Positions 41,744 to 52,094 of a stretch of DNA of 64,000 nt are shown piece after piece (within the stretch, counting starts at the first letter, position 1; each line of letters starts with the position of its first letter). The notes below the pieces were generated by a model. The model saw nothing but the letters and a program-made list of their open reading frames with translations, did no database searches and had not been told where the DNA came from. Source of the stretch: Defluviimonas salinarum (GTDB lineage: Bacteria > Pseudomonadota > Alphaproteobacteria > Rhodobacterales > Rhodobacteraceae); assembly GCF_026013545.1 (NCBI RefSeq), contig NZ_JAPDOG010000017.1:1-64000 (forward strand), given 5' to 3'. The translations under genes were made by a program, and so were the position numbers.

Positions 41744-42278
41744 GAGGCTCTTGGCGGCGGTCGTGGCCGGGCTCTCCGCCGCGCCCGCGCTGGCGGACGA
41801 TTTCGCCTTCATGCCGCCCGGCGGTGGTTCGATCCTTGCCGGGTCGCTCTTGCCCGGCGACGCGACGGGCCTTGCCGAGGCGGCCGCCCGAAAGGCGAGC
41901 GCCGAGGACTGGGCCGCCTGGGCCCGCGAGCGCAATCCCGACTTGCCCGACGCCGCCATCGAGACCTTCGCGGGCTATGCCGCGCTGAACTTCCCCATGG
42001 CCGCCGAAGCGGCGCAGTCGCTCGCCGAAAGCGGAGATCCGGCACTCCTGCCGCCTGACGGCAAGGAACTGGCGATCGCCCAGTGCCAGTTCTGCCATTC
42101 GCTCTTCACCGGCTACCTGATGCAGGACCGGGACGAGACCAACTGGCGCGGCACCTTCAAGGCGCCGTTCCATGCCGAGATCCCGATGAGCGAGGTCGAA
42201 CGCGACACCTTCGCCCATTACTCCGCGATCAACATGCCGCTGAAGTTCGGGGACGTGCCGCCGGAACTCCGGTTCTGA
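41733..42278 (+). CDS. Periplasmic cytochrome c, E1-associated, copy 1
   Basis: A 181-residue secreted protein. The Sec signal (LLAAVVAGLSAAPALA) is followed by a DDFAFMPPGGGS start, an approximately 85-residue helical region, and a single haem motif CQFCH (118-122) in the C-terminal half. His147 (APFHAEIP) is conserved in the paralogue downstream and may be the sixth ligand; Met is less likely. This layout, a haem domain behind a conserved FAFxPxGG domain, is not one I recognise from standard cytochromes c. ATG 41733 overlaps the zinc-ribbon gene. Confidence 0.78.
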   Translation: MSVRRLLAAVVAGLSAAPALADDFAFMPPGGGSILAGSLLPGDATGLAEAAARKASAEDWAAWARERNPDLPDAAIETFAGYAALNFPMAAEAAQSLAESGDPALLPPDGKELAIAQCQFCHSLFTGYLMQDRDETNWRGTFKAPFHAEIPMSEVERDTFAHYSAINMPLKFGDVPPELRF

Positions 42279-42300
42279 CATCTGTGAGGGAGACGAGCCG

Positions 42301-42858
42301 ATGAGATGTTCCCACCGCCGCGCGGCCTTCCTGACTGCCCTGATCGCTGCCGTGGCGGTCGCGGCCGCCGCTCAGGACGAGGTCTTCGCCTTCATCCCCG
42401 ACGGCGGCCGGACGCTTCTGGAGACCGCGCGCGCGGAGCGGCTGCCCGAGGGGCTCGAAGGCGCCATCGCTTCGCAGGAGGGCGATGCCGAGACCTGGCG
42501 CGGGCGGCTGGAAGCGGCGCAGGCCGACGCGCCCGCGCTCGCCGCGCTCGACGCCTGGCAGACCGATACGCTGGCACATTACCTTGCCGCCAACGCGCCC
42601 CTCGCCGCGGGCGAGTTGCCACGCGACGGGCGCGACATGGCGCTGCAGCTCTGCCAGTCCTGCCACATCATCACCGTTGTCGTCACGCAGGAACGCACCC
42701 GCGAAGCCTGGCTCCGCACGATGAACTCGCCAAGCCATATCGAGATTGCAACGACGCCCGCCGAACGCGAGGCACTGGCGGATTACCTCGTGATCAACGC
42801 GGGCATACCGATCGACCAGATCCCGCCGGAACTGCGCGCTGGCGGGGCCTCCTACTGA
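42301..42858 (+). CDS. Periplasmic cytochrome c, E1-associated, copy 2
   Basis: A 185-residue paralogue of the preceding protein. It has a signal peptide (AAFLTALIAAVAVAAAAQ), an EVFAFIPDGGRTLL start, the haem motif CQSCH at the same position (118-122), a conserved His146 (SPSHIEI), and the shared ending IPPELR. The Met in copy 1 (INMPL) is replaced (INAGI), so the conserved His is the better candidate for the sixth ligand. The two may form a two-haem relay or heterodimer. It starts 22 bases after copy 1, with GAGGGAGACGAGCCG upstream. Confidence 0.78.
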   Translation: MRCSHRRAAFLTALIAAVAVAAAAQDEVFAFIPDGGRTLLETARAERLPEGLEGAIASQEGDAETWRGRLEAAQADAPALAALDAWQTDTLAHYLAANAPLAAGELPRDGRDMALQLCQSCHIITVVVTQERTREAWLRTMNSPSHIEIATTPAEREALADYLVINAGIPIDQIPPELRAGGASY

Positions 42859-42897
42859 GGCGCAGACGGGTCAGGGGGCGAGGGAGGGCGCCTTGCG

Positions 42898-44328
42898 ATG
42901 CTGTTCACCACGCTCGACTTCCTGCTCTTCCTTCCCGCCGCCGTCCTCGTCTTCTGGCTCCTGCCGGCGCGCCTGCGGCTGGCATGGCTCGTGCTGGCGA
43001 GCCTCGTCTTCTACGGCAGCTTCGGGCTCGGGAACCTGATCTATCTCTCCGCCGTCGTGATCATCGTCCTTGTTGTCGGGCGTGTGCTGCGGGCGAAGGC
43101 GCCGGGCGCGCGGCGCGCGGCGTTGTGGGTGGGCACGCTCGCCATCCTCGCGATGATGGGGCTCCTGAAGTACTACGATCCGGTCGCGGCGGGCATCGAC
43201 GGGCTGCCGGCCCTCGGCCTCACCTCGCCGGCGGGGTTCTCGTTCTACGCCTTCACCGCAATCGCGCTGATCGTCGACCGCTACCGCGATCCGGAGGCGG
43301 CGCGGGCGGACGACGCGCAGGAGGTGCTCTACCTTGCGTGGTTCCCGAAGATCCTCGCCGGCCCGATCGAGCGGATCGAGCCGTTCGTCGAGGAGCTGAA
43401 CGACAAGACGCCGCTCGGCTGGCCGCAATTCGCGGCGGGCTTGCAACTCATCCTCTGGGGCCTCGTCAAGAAGGTCGTGATCGCCGACAATCTCGCGCCC
43501 TTCGTCGACCGCACCTATGCGATCCCGGCCTACGCGGTGCCCATCGAACTCATCCTCGCAAGCTACTTCTTCGCCTTCCAGATCTACTGCGACTTCTCCG
43601 GCTATACCGACATCGCGCGCGGCACCTCGCAGCTGTTCGGCATCCGGCTCTCGGAGAACTTCCGGCGCTCCTACTTCGCGCATTCGGTGGGCGAGTTCTG
43701 GTCGCGGCGCTGGCATGTCTCGCTCGCCGACTGGTTCCGGGACTATGTCTACTTCCCGCTCGTCGGCCCCGAGCGAAAAGCCTGGCGGATGTATGCCGGG
43801 CTGATGGTCGTCTTCGTCCTGAGCGGCATCTGGCACGCCGGTCTCGGTTACGGCATCGGCTGGGGCTTCGTCGCCTGGGGGCTCCTGAACGGCGTCTATC
43901 TCTGGGGTGAGCGGGCGCTCAACCCGCTCAGGCGGCGGCTTCGCAAACGGCTTGGCGGAGGCTGGCTCGGGCGGGTGCACGAGATCGCGGCGATCCTCAC
44001 CGTCTTCCACCTCGTGCTGGTCAGCTGGGTCTTCTTCCGGGCCGGTGACCTCGGTGACGCCATGACGATCCTCACCCGGATCTGGCAGAGCCTGCCGGGG
44101 CTGCCTGCGCTCCTGACCCGCTACCCGTTCACCGGCGAACAGGCCTTCCTCGCGCTTCTCATCGCCGCGCTCCTCGTGATCGAGGCGGCGATGGAGCGGC
44201 CCGCCACCGCCGACCGCTTCGCCGCCGCGCCGGCGCTTTTGCGCTGGCCGGTCTGGCTCGCCTGCCTGTTCGCGCTGATCCTCCTCGGCCGGTGGGACAG
44301 CGAGGTCTTCGTCTACATGCAGTTCTGA
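42898..44328 (+). CDS. MBOAT-family membrane O-acyltransferase (AlgI-like)
   Basis: A 476-residue polytopic membrane enzyme of the MBOAT family, related to alginate O-acetyltransferase AlgI. Family features are FPKILAGPIERIEPF, the FQIYCDFSGYTDIARG block, SVGEFWSRRWHVSLADWFRD and the catalytic His in LSGIWHAGLG. It would move an acyl (usually acetyl) group across the membrane to a surface polysaccharide or similar acceptor. The partner transferase is probably the next gene. It starts 39 bases after the second cytochrome gene and may belong to the same transcript, although the functional link is unclear. Confidence 0.88.
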   Translation: MLFTTLDFLLFLPAAVLVFWLLPARLRLAWLVLASLVFYGSFGLGNLIYLSAVVIIVLVVGRVLRAKAPGARRAALWVGTLAILAMMGLLKYYDPVAAGIDGLPALGLTSPAGFSFYAFTAIALIVDRYRDPEAARADDAQEVLYLAWFPKILAGPIERIEPFVEELNDKTPLGWPQFAAGLQLILWGLVKKVVIADNLAPFVDRTYAIPAYAVPIELILASYFFAFQIYCDFSGYTDIARGTSQLFGIRLSENFRRSYFAHSVGEFWSRRWHVSLADWFRDYVYFPLVGPERKAWRMYAGLMVVFVLSGIWHAGLGYGIGWGFVAWGLLNGVYLWGERALNPLRRRLRKRLGGGWLGRVHEIAAILTVFHLVLVSWVFFRAGDLGDAMTILTRIWQSLPGLPALLTRYPFTGEQAFLALLIAALLVIEAAMERPATADRFAAAPALLRWPVWLACLFALILLGRWDSEVFVYMQF

Positions 44329-44339
44329 AAGGCATTGGA

Positions 44340-45302
44340 ATGCACAGCCTCAGCCGCCCGCCGCCGACCTTGCCGTGGACCCGTATCGCGGCTTTCCTCG
44401 GCCTCTTCGCCGCGATCTACGTCGCCGCCGCCGCCATCGCCGAGGTCCGCGTCGGCCGGGCCGGGCAGGGGGCGATGCAGGACCTCCTCGCCGCGAAGGG
44501 CAGCCAGGTCGACTGGATCGTCTTGGGCGCCTCGCATGCCCTGCCGCTCGCCTACGGCGGCGTTCCCGAACGGCTGGAAGCGGAGACCGGGCAGCGCATG
44601 ATGGTGCTCGCCGAGGTGGGCGCGGGGCCGCTTTACGCCGACTTCGTGCTGCGTCAGGCGCGTGTCGACATTGAGCCGAAGCATATTCTCTATGTCGCGG
44701 ACTCGTTCGCGTTCCGTTCGCCCCGCTGGAACGAGGAGCGCATCGCCGACCGCAAGCTCCTGCGCAAGACGCCTTGGCGGGCCTCCACGCTCGGCATTCT
44801 GGCCGGGTTGGCCGGGTCGGAGGGCATCGCTCCGGGCGCGCTTCTCGACTATGCTCTGGGCTTTTCGAAGCTCAACCCACCCGACCGGTTCCCGCAAGAC
44901 GACTGGCGCGGGGCGGAAAACTTCGACCGCAGCTTCCGGCCGTCGCGTCACGCCACCGGGGCGCGGATCGGCTATCTCTATCCCGAAGGCGCCGCGAAGG
45001 CGGACCCCGGCCGCTATCTCGACGCGCTGGAGGCCATGTTCGCGAGGGCCCGGGCCGAGGGTCTGAGCGTCACCGTCGTCAAGCTGCCGGTGCCGGACGC
45101 CTTCCGCGAGGCCCTGCCCGGCGAGACGGAGTTCGACGCCGCACTTGCCGCCCGCCTCGCGCCGCTCGGCATCCCGCTCCACGATCTGAGCGCGGCGCTG
45201 GCCGATCCGCGCCTCTACTTCGACACCGATCACCTCAACCGTGACGGCATTGATCTACTCTACGAACGCCATCTGGGACCGATCCTCGCGGCCGGCGGCT
45301 GA
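44340..45302 (+). CDS. SGNH/AlgX-J-like membrane-anchored acyltransferase partner
   Basis: A 320-residue protein with one N-terminal membrane helix (IAAFLGLFAAIYVAAAAIAE) and a large periplasmic domain. The Ser nucleophile is probably in VLGASHALPL, and the Asp/His pair is in YFDTDHLNRDG, as in SGNH enzymes that follow MBOAT proteins (AlgJ/AlgX, DltD-like). It would complete O-acetylation in the periplasm. It starts 11 bases after the MBOAT gene. The acceptor is unknown and no polysaccharide genes are nearby. Confidence 0.72.
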   Translation: MHSLSRPPPTLPWTRIAAFLGLFAAIYVAAAAIAEVRVGRAGQGAMQDLLAAKGSQVDWIVLGASHALPLAYGGVPERLEAETGQRMMVLAEVGAGPLYADFVLRQARVDIEPKHILYVADSFAFRSPRWNEERIADRKLLRKTPWRASTLGILAGLAGSEGIAPGALLDYALGFSKLNPPDRFPQDDWRGAENFDRSFRPSRHATGARIGYLYPEGAAKADPGRYLDALEAMFARARAEGLSVTVVKLPVPDAFREALPGETEFDAALAARLAPLGIPLHDLSAALADPRLYFDTDHLNRDGIDLLYERHLGPILAAGG

Positions 45303-45315
45303 CCGGAAGGGCGAC

Positions 45316-45329
45316 TTGATCGGTGTCAT
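45316..45329 (+). promoter_or_regulatory. Weak CRP/FNR-like site upstream of the antiporter
   Basis: TTGATCGGTGTCAT matches TTGAT-N4-RTCAA except for the last base. It is 181 bases from the antiporter start, much farther than the other boxes. The rest of this 201-base gap shows nothing clear. Confidence 0.3.
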
Positions 45330-45503
45330 GTTTCGGAACGGCGCAGCGTGTAGCCTCGGATCCCATCAGGCGATGAAGGGCAGGGCGATGGTTGCGCGGA
45401 CGGGGAGGACGGACGAAGGACCGGGCTTCCGGGTCGGGGTCTGCCCGGACCGGGCGCAGCGCATCGCGCCGGCCTTGCGGCCACGCGTGCCGGGCGTGAG
45501 CCG

Positions 45504-46670
45504 ATGACGGGCGCGGCCACGCTGATCGCGATCGGTGTCCTGTTTCTTGCCGGGATCGCCGTGGACGCCTTCGGGCGGCGGCTGCATGTGCCGCGGGTGA
45601 CGCTCCTCGTGCTTCTCGGCGTTGTCGCCGGGCCGCCGGTTCTCGACCTCTTGCCGCCGGCGCTGGCGCGGACCGACGACATGGTCGCGCCGGTCGCGCT
45701 GACGATGGTAGCTTTCCTGCTCGGCGGCCAGCTCAAGCCCTCGACCCTGAGCGAACACGGGCGCGAGATCCTGTCTTTGTCGCTGTCGGTAGTCGCGGTC
45801 TCCGCACTGGTCGTTGGTTGCGGCGTGTTCCTTGTCACCGGCGATCCGGTCCTGTCGCTCCTGCTCGCCGGTCTTTCGGCGGCGACCGATCCCGCCGCCA
45901 CGCGCGACGTGATCCGCTCGGCCGGGGCTGAGGGGCGCTTCGCCACGAACATCCTCGGCATCGTGGCGGTGGACGACGCCTGGGGCATCATCCTCTTCAG
46001 CCTGATGCTCGCGGCCGCAGGGGTCGTCGCCGGCGGCGTGGAGATCGAGCCAGTGCTCCACGGTCTGACCGAACTCGCCGGCGCCATCGCCCTCGGCCTC
46101 GCGGTCGGTCTGCCCGCCGCCTACCTCACCGGGCGCATCAAGCCCGGCGAGCCGACGCTGATGGAGGCGCTCGGCATCGTCTTTCTCTGCACCGGCCTCG
46201 CCAGGCACTTCGGGCTGCCCTACCTGCTGACCGGTGTGGTTTGCGGTCTCGTCATCGTCCATTTCGCGCGCCACCACGACCGCCCGTTTCACGAGATCGA
46301 GCGCATCGAATGGCCCTTCATGCTGCTTCTCTTCGTGATGGCGGGGGCGGCGCTCGATCCCGGCGTGCTGGCGCGGTTCGGGTTCGCCGCCCTCGCCTAT
46401 GTCGGGTTTCGCGCCCTCGCGCGGGTCCTCGGCGGTTGGGCGGGCGGAACCCTCGCACGGCTTCCGGCGCGTGAGGGGCGGCTGACGGGGCTGGCCCTCA
46501 TGCCGCAGGCCGGGGTGGCGATCGGCATGGCACTCGTGGCAGGCGAGCGGTTTCCGGCGCTCGCCGAACCAATCCTCGGCATCACCATCGCAAGCACCGT
46601 GGCCTTCGAGGTCTTCGGTCCGGTCCTGACTCAATACGCGCTCTCCGAGGCGGGCCGGGCACCTGAGTGA
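45504..46670 (+). CDS. Cation:proton antiporter (CPA family)
   Basis: A 388-residue membrane protein with about 12 helices of the Na+/H+ or K+/H+ antiporter fold. The unwound-helix motif is [12 protein letters not shown], and the ion-binding Asp pair is in [13 protein letters not shown], as in CPA1/2 members. It has no C-terminal TrkA (RCK) domain, and the protein ends soon after the last helix. Sodium or potassium specificity cannot be read. It starts inside the last bases of a spurious upstream frame. Confidence 0.83.
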   Translation: MTGAATLIAIGVLFLAGIAVDAFGRRLHVPRVTLLVLLGVVAGPPVLDLLPPALARTDDMVAPVALTMVAFLLGGQLKPSTLSEHGREILSLSLSVVAVSALVVGCGVFLVTGDPVLSLLLAGLSAATDPAATRDVIRSAGAEGRFATNILGIVAVDDAWGIILFSLMLAAAGVVAGGVEIEPVLHGLTELAGAIALGLAVGLPAAYLTGRIKPGEPTLMEALGIVFLCTGLARHFGLPYLLTGVVCGLVIVHFARHHDRPFHEIERIEWPFMLLLFVMAGAALDPGVLARFGFAALAYVGFRALARVLGGWAGGTLARLPAREGRLTGLALMPQAGVAIGMALVAGERFPALAEPILGITIASTVAFEVFGPVLTQYALSEAGRAPE

Positions 46671-46719
46671 TCGCCGGCCGCGCGGGGGCGTCGGAGTCGC
46701 AGTCCGCCACCGGCTCCGG

Positions 46720-46733
46720 CTGATCCGGATCAA
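46720..46733 (+). promoter_or_regulatory. CRP/FNR-family box upstream of the ligase-E1-E2-ACP operon
   Basis: CTGATCCGGATCAA, identical over all 14 bases to the site at 10857-10870. Its centre is 101 bases before ATG 46828, so a class II start would leave a leader of about 60 bases. Confidence 0.62.
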
Positions 46734-46827
46734 CCGGCAGGCAAGGTGGCGCGCTACCCTGACGCGGCTTCCGACCCCGGGGCATCTTTGCCCGTCGCGG
46801 GCGGGACTTCGCGAAAGGAGCGAGCCC

Positions 46828-48569
<1,742 letters not shown>

Positions 48570-48573
<4 letters not shown>

Positions 48574-50570
48574 CCGACGCCGCACTGAAGCCCCGCCTCG
48601 ACCACGGCCATGTCCGTGACCTCCTCAAGGCGATGATCCGCATCCGCCGGTTCGAGGACAAATGCGCCGAGCTTTACACGCAGGAAAAGATCCGCGGCTT
48701 TCTCCACCTCTACGACGGCGAGGAGGCGGTGGCGGCGGGCGTGATCCCGGTTCTGGCCGAAGCCGACCGGATCGTCGCCACCTACCGCGAGCACGGCCAC
48801 GCGCTGGTGCGCGGCCTGCCGATGGGTGAGGTTCTGGCCGAGATGTACGGCAAGGCCGAGGGCTCGGCCGGCGGGCGCGGCGGGTCGATGCATCTCTTCT
48901 CGGCAAGCGCGAACTTCTACGGCGGCAACGCCATCGTCGGCGGCGGGCTGCCGCTCGCGGTGGGCCTCGCGCTGGCCGACAGGATGCAGGGCGCAGACGC
49001 CGTCACCGCCTGCTTCTTCGGCGAGGGCGCGGTGGCCGAGGGCGAGTTCCACGAGGCGATGAACCTCGCCTCGCTCTGGAACCTGCCGGTGCTCTTTGTC
49101 TGCGAGAACAACGGCTACGCGATGGGCACCGCACTCGACCTTTCCGAGGCCGAGACCGACATCGCAGCCAAGGCACGCAGTTATGACGTCGTCGCCGACG
49201 TGGTCGACGGAATGGACGTCGTCGCGGTCGAGGCCGCGACCCGCCGCGCGCTCGCGCAGATGCGCGAGACCGGCGAGCCCCATTTCCTCGAATGCCGCAC
49301 CTACCGCTTCCGCGCGCATTCGATGTTCGACGCCCAGCTCTACCGCCCGAAGGAAGAGGTGGAGGACTGGCGCCGGAAAGGCCCCATCGTCCGCTTCCAG
49401 GGCTGGCTCGAGGAGAACGGCCTGATCCATGCCGAGGAGGTCGCCGCGATCACCGCCGAGCTCGATGCTGAGATCGCCGAGGCCGTCGCCTTCGCCGAGG
49501 CGGGCACGGACGAGCCGGTGGAGACGCTGACGCGCCACGTCATGGCCGAGGAGCGGCCCGCGCCGCCCGAGCCTGCCAAGCCAGAAAAGACGGTGGAGAC
49601 CACCTACCGCGAGGCGGTCAAGGCCGCCATCGCCGAGGCGATGGAGAAGGACGAGCGCGTCTTTCTCATGGGCGAGGATGTCGGCCGCTACGGCGGCTGC
49701 TACGCGGTCTCGAAGGGGCTTCTCGACCGCTTCGGCCCCGACCGCATCCGCGACACGCCGCTTTCCGAATCGGGGTTCACCGGCGCCGGGATCGGCGCGG
49801 CGATGGCGGGGATGCGGCCCATCGTCGAGGTGATGACGGTCAACTTCTCGCTGCTGGCGCTCGACCAGATCCTGAACACCGCCGCCACCTACCGGCACAT
49901 GTCGAACAACGCCTTCGGCGTGCCGGTTGTGATCCGCATGGCGACCGGCGCGGGCCGCCAGCTCGCGGCCCAGCATTCGCATTCGCTCGAAGGCTGGTAC
50001 GCGCATATCCCCGGCGTCCGCGTCCTCGCCCCGGCGACGCTCGAAGACGCGCGCGGCATGCTCTGGACCGCGCTGCAGGACCCCGACCCGGTGCTGATCT
50101 TCGAGAACGTGATGCTCTACAACATGGCCGGGGACTTGGCCCAGAACGCCGGTCCCGTCGATATCGACAAAGCGGCCGTGCGCCGCGCCGGGCGGGACAT
50201 CACGCTCGTCACCTATGGCGGCTCGCTCTGGAAGACGCTGGAGGCCGCGGCGGAGCTGGTGAAGGACGGGATCGAGGCCGAGGTGATCGACCTGCGCAGC
50301 CTCAGGCCCCTCGACTTGGAGACGGTCTTCGCCTCGGTCGCGAAGACCCACCGTGCGCTCATGGTGGACGAGGGCTGGAAGACCGGCAGCCTTGCCGCCG
50401 AGATCGGGATGCGCCTCGCCGAGGAGGCGTTCTTCGACCTCGACGCGCCCCTGGCCCGCGTCTGCAGCGCCGAGGTTCCGATCCCCTACGCCCGCCATCT
50501 CGAACAGGCGGCGATCCCGCAGGTTCCCTCCATCGTCGCGGCGGCGCGGCGGCTTTGCGGGAAGGGCTGA
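48570..50570 (+). CDS. Fused E1alpha-E1beta 2-oxoacid dehydrogenase (pyruvate/acetoin type)
   Basis: A 666-residue fusion. E1alpha occupies residues 1-326, an Ala/Pro/Glu linker about 327-342, and E1beta 343-666. The TPP/Mg motif runs from [14 protein letters not shown] to CENNGYAMG (151-181); it has GEG where most have GDG. The E1beta part keeps [12 protein letters not shown] (catalytic Glu), IRDTPLSE and [14 protein letters not shown]. Most E1alpha and E1beta proteins are separate, so the fusion is uncommon. Co-expression with E2, ACP and an AMP ligase, and an FNR-type box, suggest a low-oxygen acetyl-generating or acetyl-consuming route. There is no E3. Confidence 0.87.
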
Positions 50571-50573
50571 GGC

Positions 50574-51728
50574 ATGGGCGAGTTCCGCATGCCCTCGCTC
50601 GGCGCCGACATGGAGGCGGGAACCCTCGTCGAATGGCTGAAGGCGCCGGGAGACCGCGTCGCGCGCGGCGACATCGTCGCGGTCGTGGAGACCCAGAAGG
50701 GCGCCATCGAGATCGAGGTGTTCGAGGACGGTTTGCTGGAGCGGACTCTGGTCGGAACCGGCACGACAGTGCCCGTGGGCACGCCGCTCGCCGTGATCCG
50801 CGCCCCCGGCGAGGCCGCCGCTCCGACCCCCACGCCGGAGCCCGAAGCACCCGCGCCGGAACCCGTGCCGCGACCGGAACCCGCCGCACCGCCGCCTGCC
50901 TCCGGAGAGCGGCTCCGCATCACGCCGCTGGCGCGGCGGCTGGCCGAGAAGAAGGGTCTCGACGAGGCCCGGCTGCGCGCCATCGCGGGCACGGGACCCG
51001 AGGGGGCGATCACGCTCCGCGATCTCGAGGCACCGGGCGAAGCGCCCGCGGAACCCGCCGCGCCGATGACCGAGATGCGCGCCGCCATCGCCGCCGCGAT
51101 GGCGCGCTCGAAGCGCGAGATCCCGCATTACTACCTGGCGCAGCAGGTGGATCTGACTCCTGCCTCGGCGTTCCTCGCGGCGGCAAATGCCGACCGCGCG
51201 CCGGAAGACCGGATCCTGATGGGCGCGCTCTTTCTCCACGCGGTCACCCGCGCCGCGAGGGAGTACCCCGAGTTCAACGGCCACTTCACCGACGGCGCCT
51301 TCCACCCCTCGGCAGAGATCCATGCCGCGATGGCCGTGGCCCTGCGCGGCGGCGGGCTCGTCGCCCCCGCGATCCTCGACGCCGGCGCCTGCGATCTCGC
51401 GTCACTCATGGCGCGGATGCGCGACACGCTCGGCCGGGTCCGCACCGGCCGCTTCCGCGCCCGCGAGCTTTCGGAGGCGACGATCACCGTCACCAGCCTC
51501 GGAGAGCGGGGCGTCGACACGCTTTATGGCGTCATTCAGCCGCCGCAGGTCGCCATCGTCGGCTTCGGCACCCCCGCCGAACGCCCCGTCGTGCGTGACG
51601 GCACCATCGCCGCCGCCATGACGACGACCGTCACGCTCGCTGCCGACCACCGCGTCAGCGACGGCCATCGCGGCGCGCTCTTCCTGCGCGCCATCGACCG
51701 CAACCTGCAGGAACCGGAGGCGCCATGA
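50574..51728 (+). CDS. Dihydrolipoamide acetyltransferase-like E2
   Basis: A 384-residue E2 with one lipoyl domain (lipoate Lys42 in VVETQKGAIEI), a Pro/Glu-rich linker, a subunit-binding domain (ITPLARRLAEKKGLDEARL, near 116-152) and the catalytic domain with the active-site motif DHRVSDGHRG. The usual His and Asp are present here, unlike the E2 at 26127. It starts 3 bases after the fused E1 gene and overlaps the ACP gene by 4 bases. Confidence 0.88.
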   Translation: MGEFRMPSLGADMEAGTLVEWLKAPGDRVARGDIVAVVETQKGAIEIEVFEDGLLERTLVGTGTTVPVGTPLAVIRAPGEAAAPTPTPEPEAPAPEPVPRPEPAAPPPASGERLRITPLARRLAEKKGLDEARLRAIAGTGPEGAITLRDLEAPGEAPAEPAAPMTEMRAAIAAAMARSKREIPHYYLAQQVDLTPASAFLAAANADRAPEDRILMGALFLHAVTRAAREYPEFNGHFTDGAFHPSAEIHAAMAVALRGGGLVAPAILDAGACDLASLMARMRDTLGRVRTGRFRARELSEATITVTSLGERGVDTLYGVIQPPQVAIVGFGTPAERPVVRDGTIAAAMTTTVTLAADHRVSDGHRGALFLRAIDRNLQEPEAP

Positions 51729-52000
51729 CATCGGACCCGATCGAAGACCTCGTGCGCAAGGAGCTCGGCCGCATCGCCCCCGATGTCGACCCGGGCGAGA
51801 TCGACCGCAAGGGCGACCTGCGCGAGGAATGCGACATCGACTCGCTCGATTTCCTCAACCTCGTCACCGCGCTCGGCAAGGCGCTGTTGCTGCCGATGCC
51901 CGAGGCGGACTACCCGAAGATGCGCAGCTACGACGCGCTGGTCGCGTATCTGCGCACGTCCAGGCACGCTCCCGACAGCGACGCCAGCCCGTCATCCTGA
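51725..52000 (+). CDS. Acyl carrier protein
   Basis: A 91-residue, very acidic carrier protein. The phosphopantetheine Ser lies in DIDSLDFLNLV, the canonical DSL motif. It overlaps the E2 gene by 4 bases (ATGA). Its presence in a 2-oxoacid dehydrogenase operon is striking: the acetyl group made by E1-E2, or by the AMP ligase, might be passed to ACP instead of CoA. It is not the fatty-acid-synthesis acpP, which lies in a different neighbourhood in this group. The 94 bases to glpR contain no obvious terminator. Confidence 0.85.
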   Translation: MTSDPIEDLVRKELGRIAPDVDPGEIDRKGDLREECDIDSLDFLNLVTALGKALLLPMPEADYPKMRSYDALVAYLRTSRHAPDSDASPSS

Positions 52001-52094
52001 GCGAATCCTGATAGCCCCGCATCCGGGCGGTTGGGTTCCTTGAGTTAAGGCATGGGGCCCATGTGCGCGGCTCGCCCGGTGTCGGCCGGTACGC

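Noticed and set aside
45241-45507. Small frame of 88 codons before the antiporter
   Set aside because: It begins inside the SGNH-like gene, has no recognisable protein and no good ribosome site. The gap may only be a leader.
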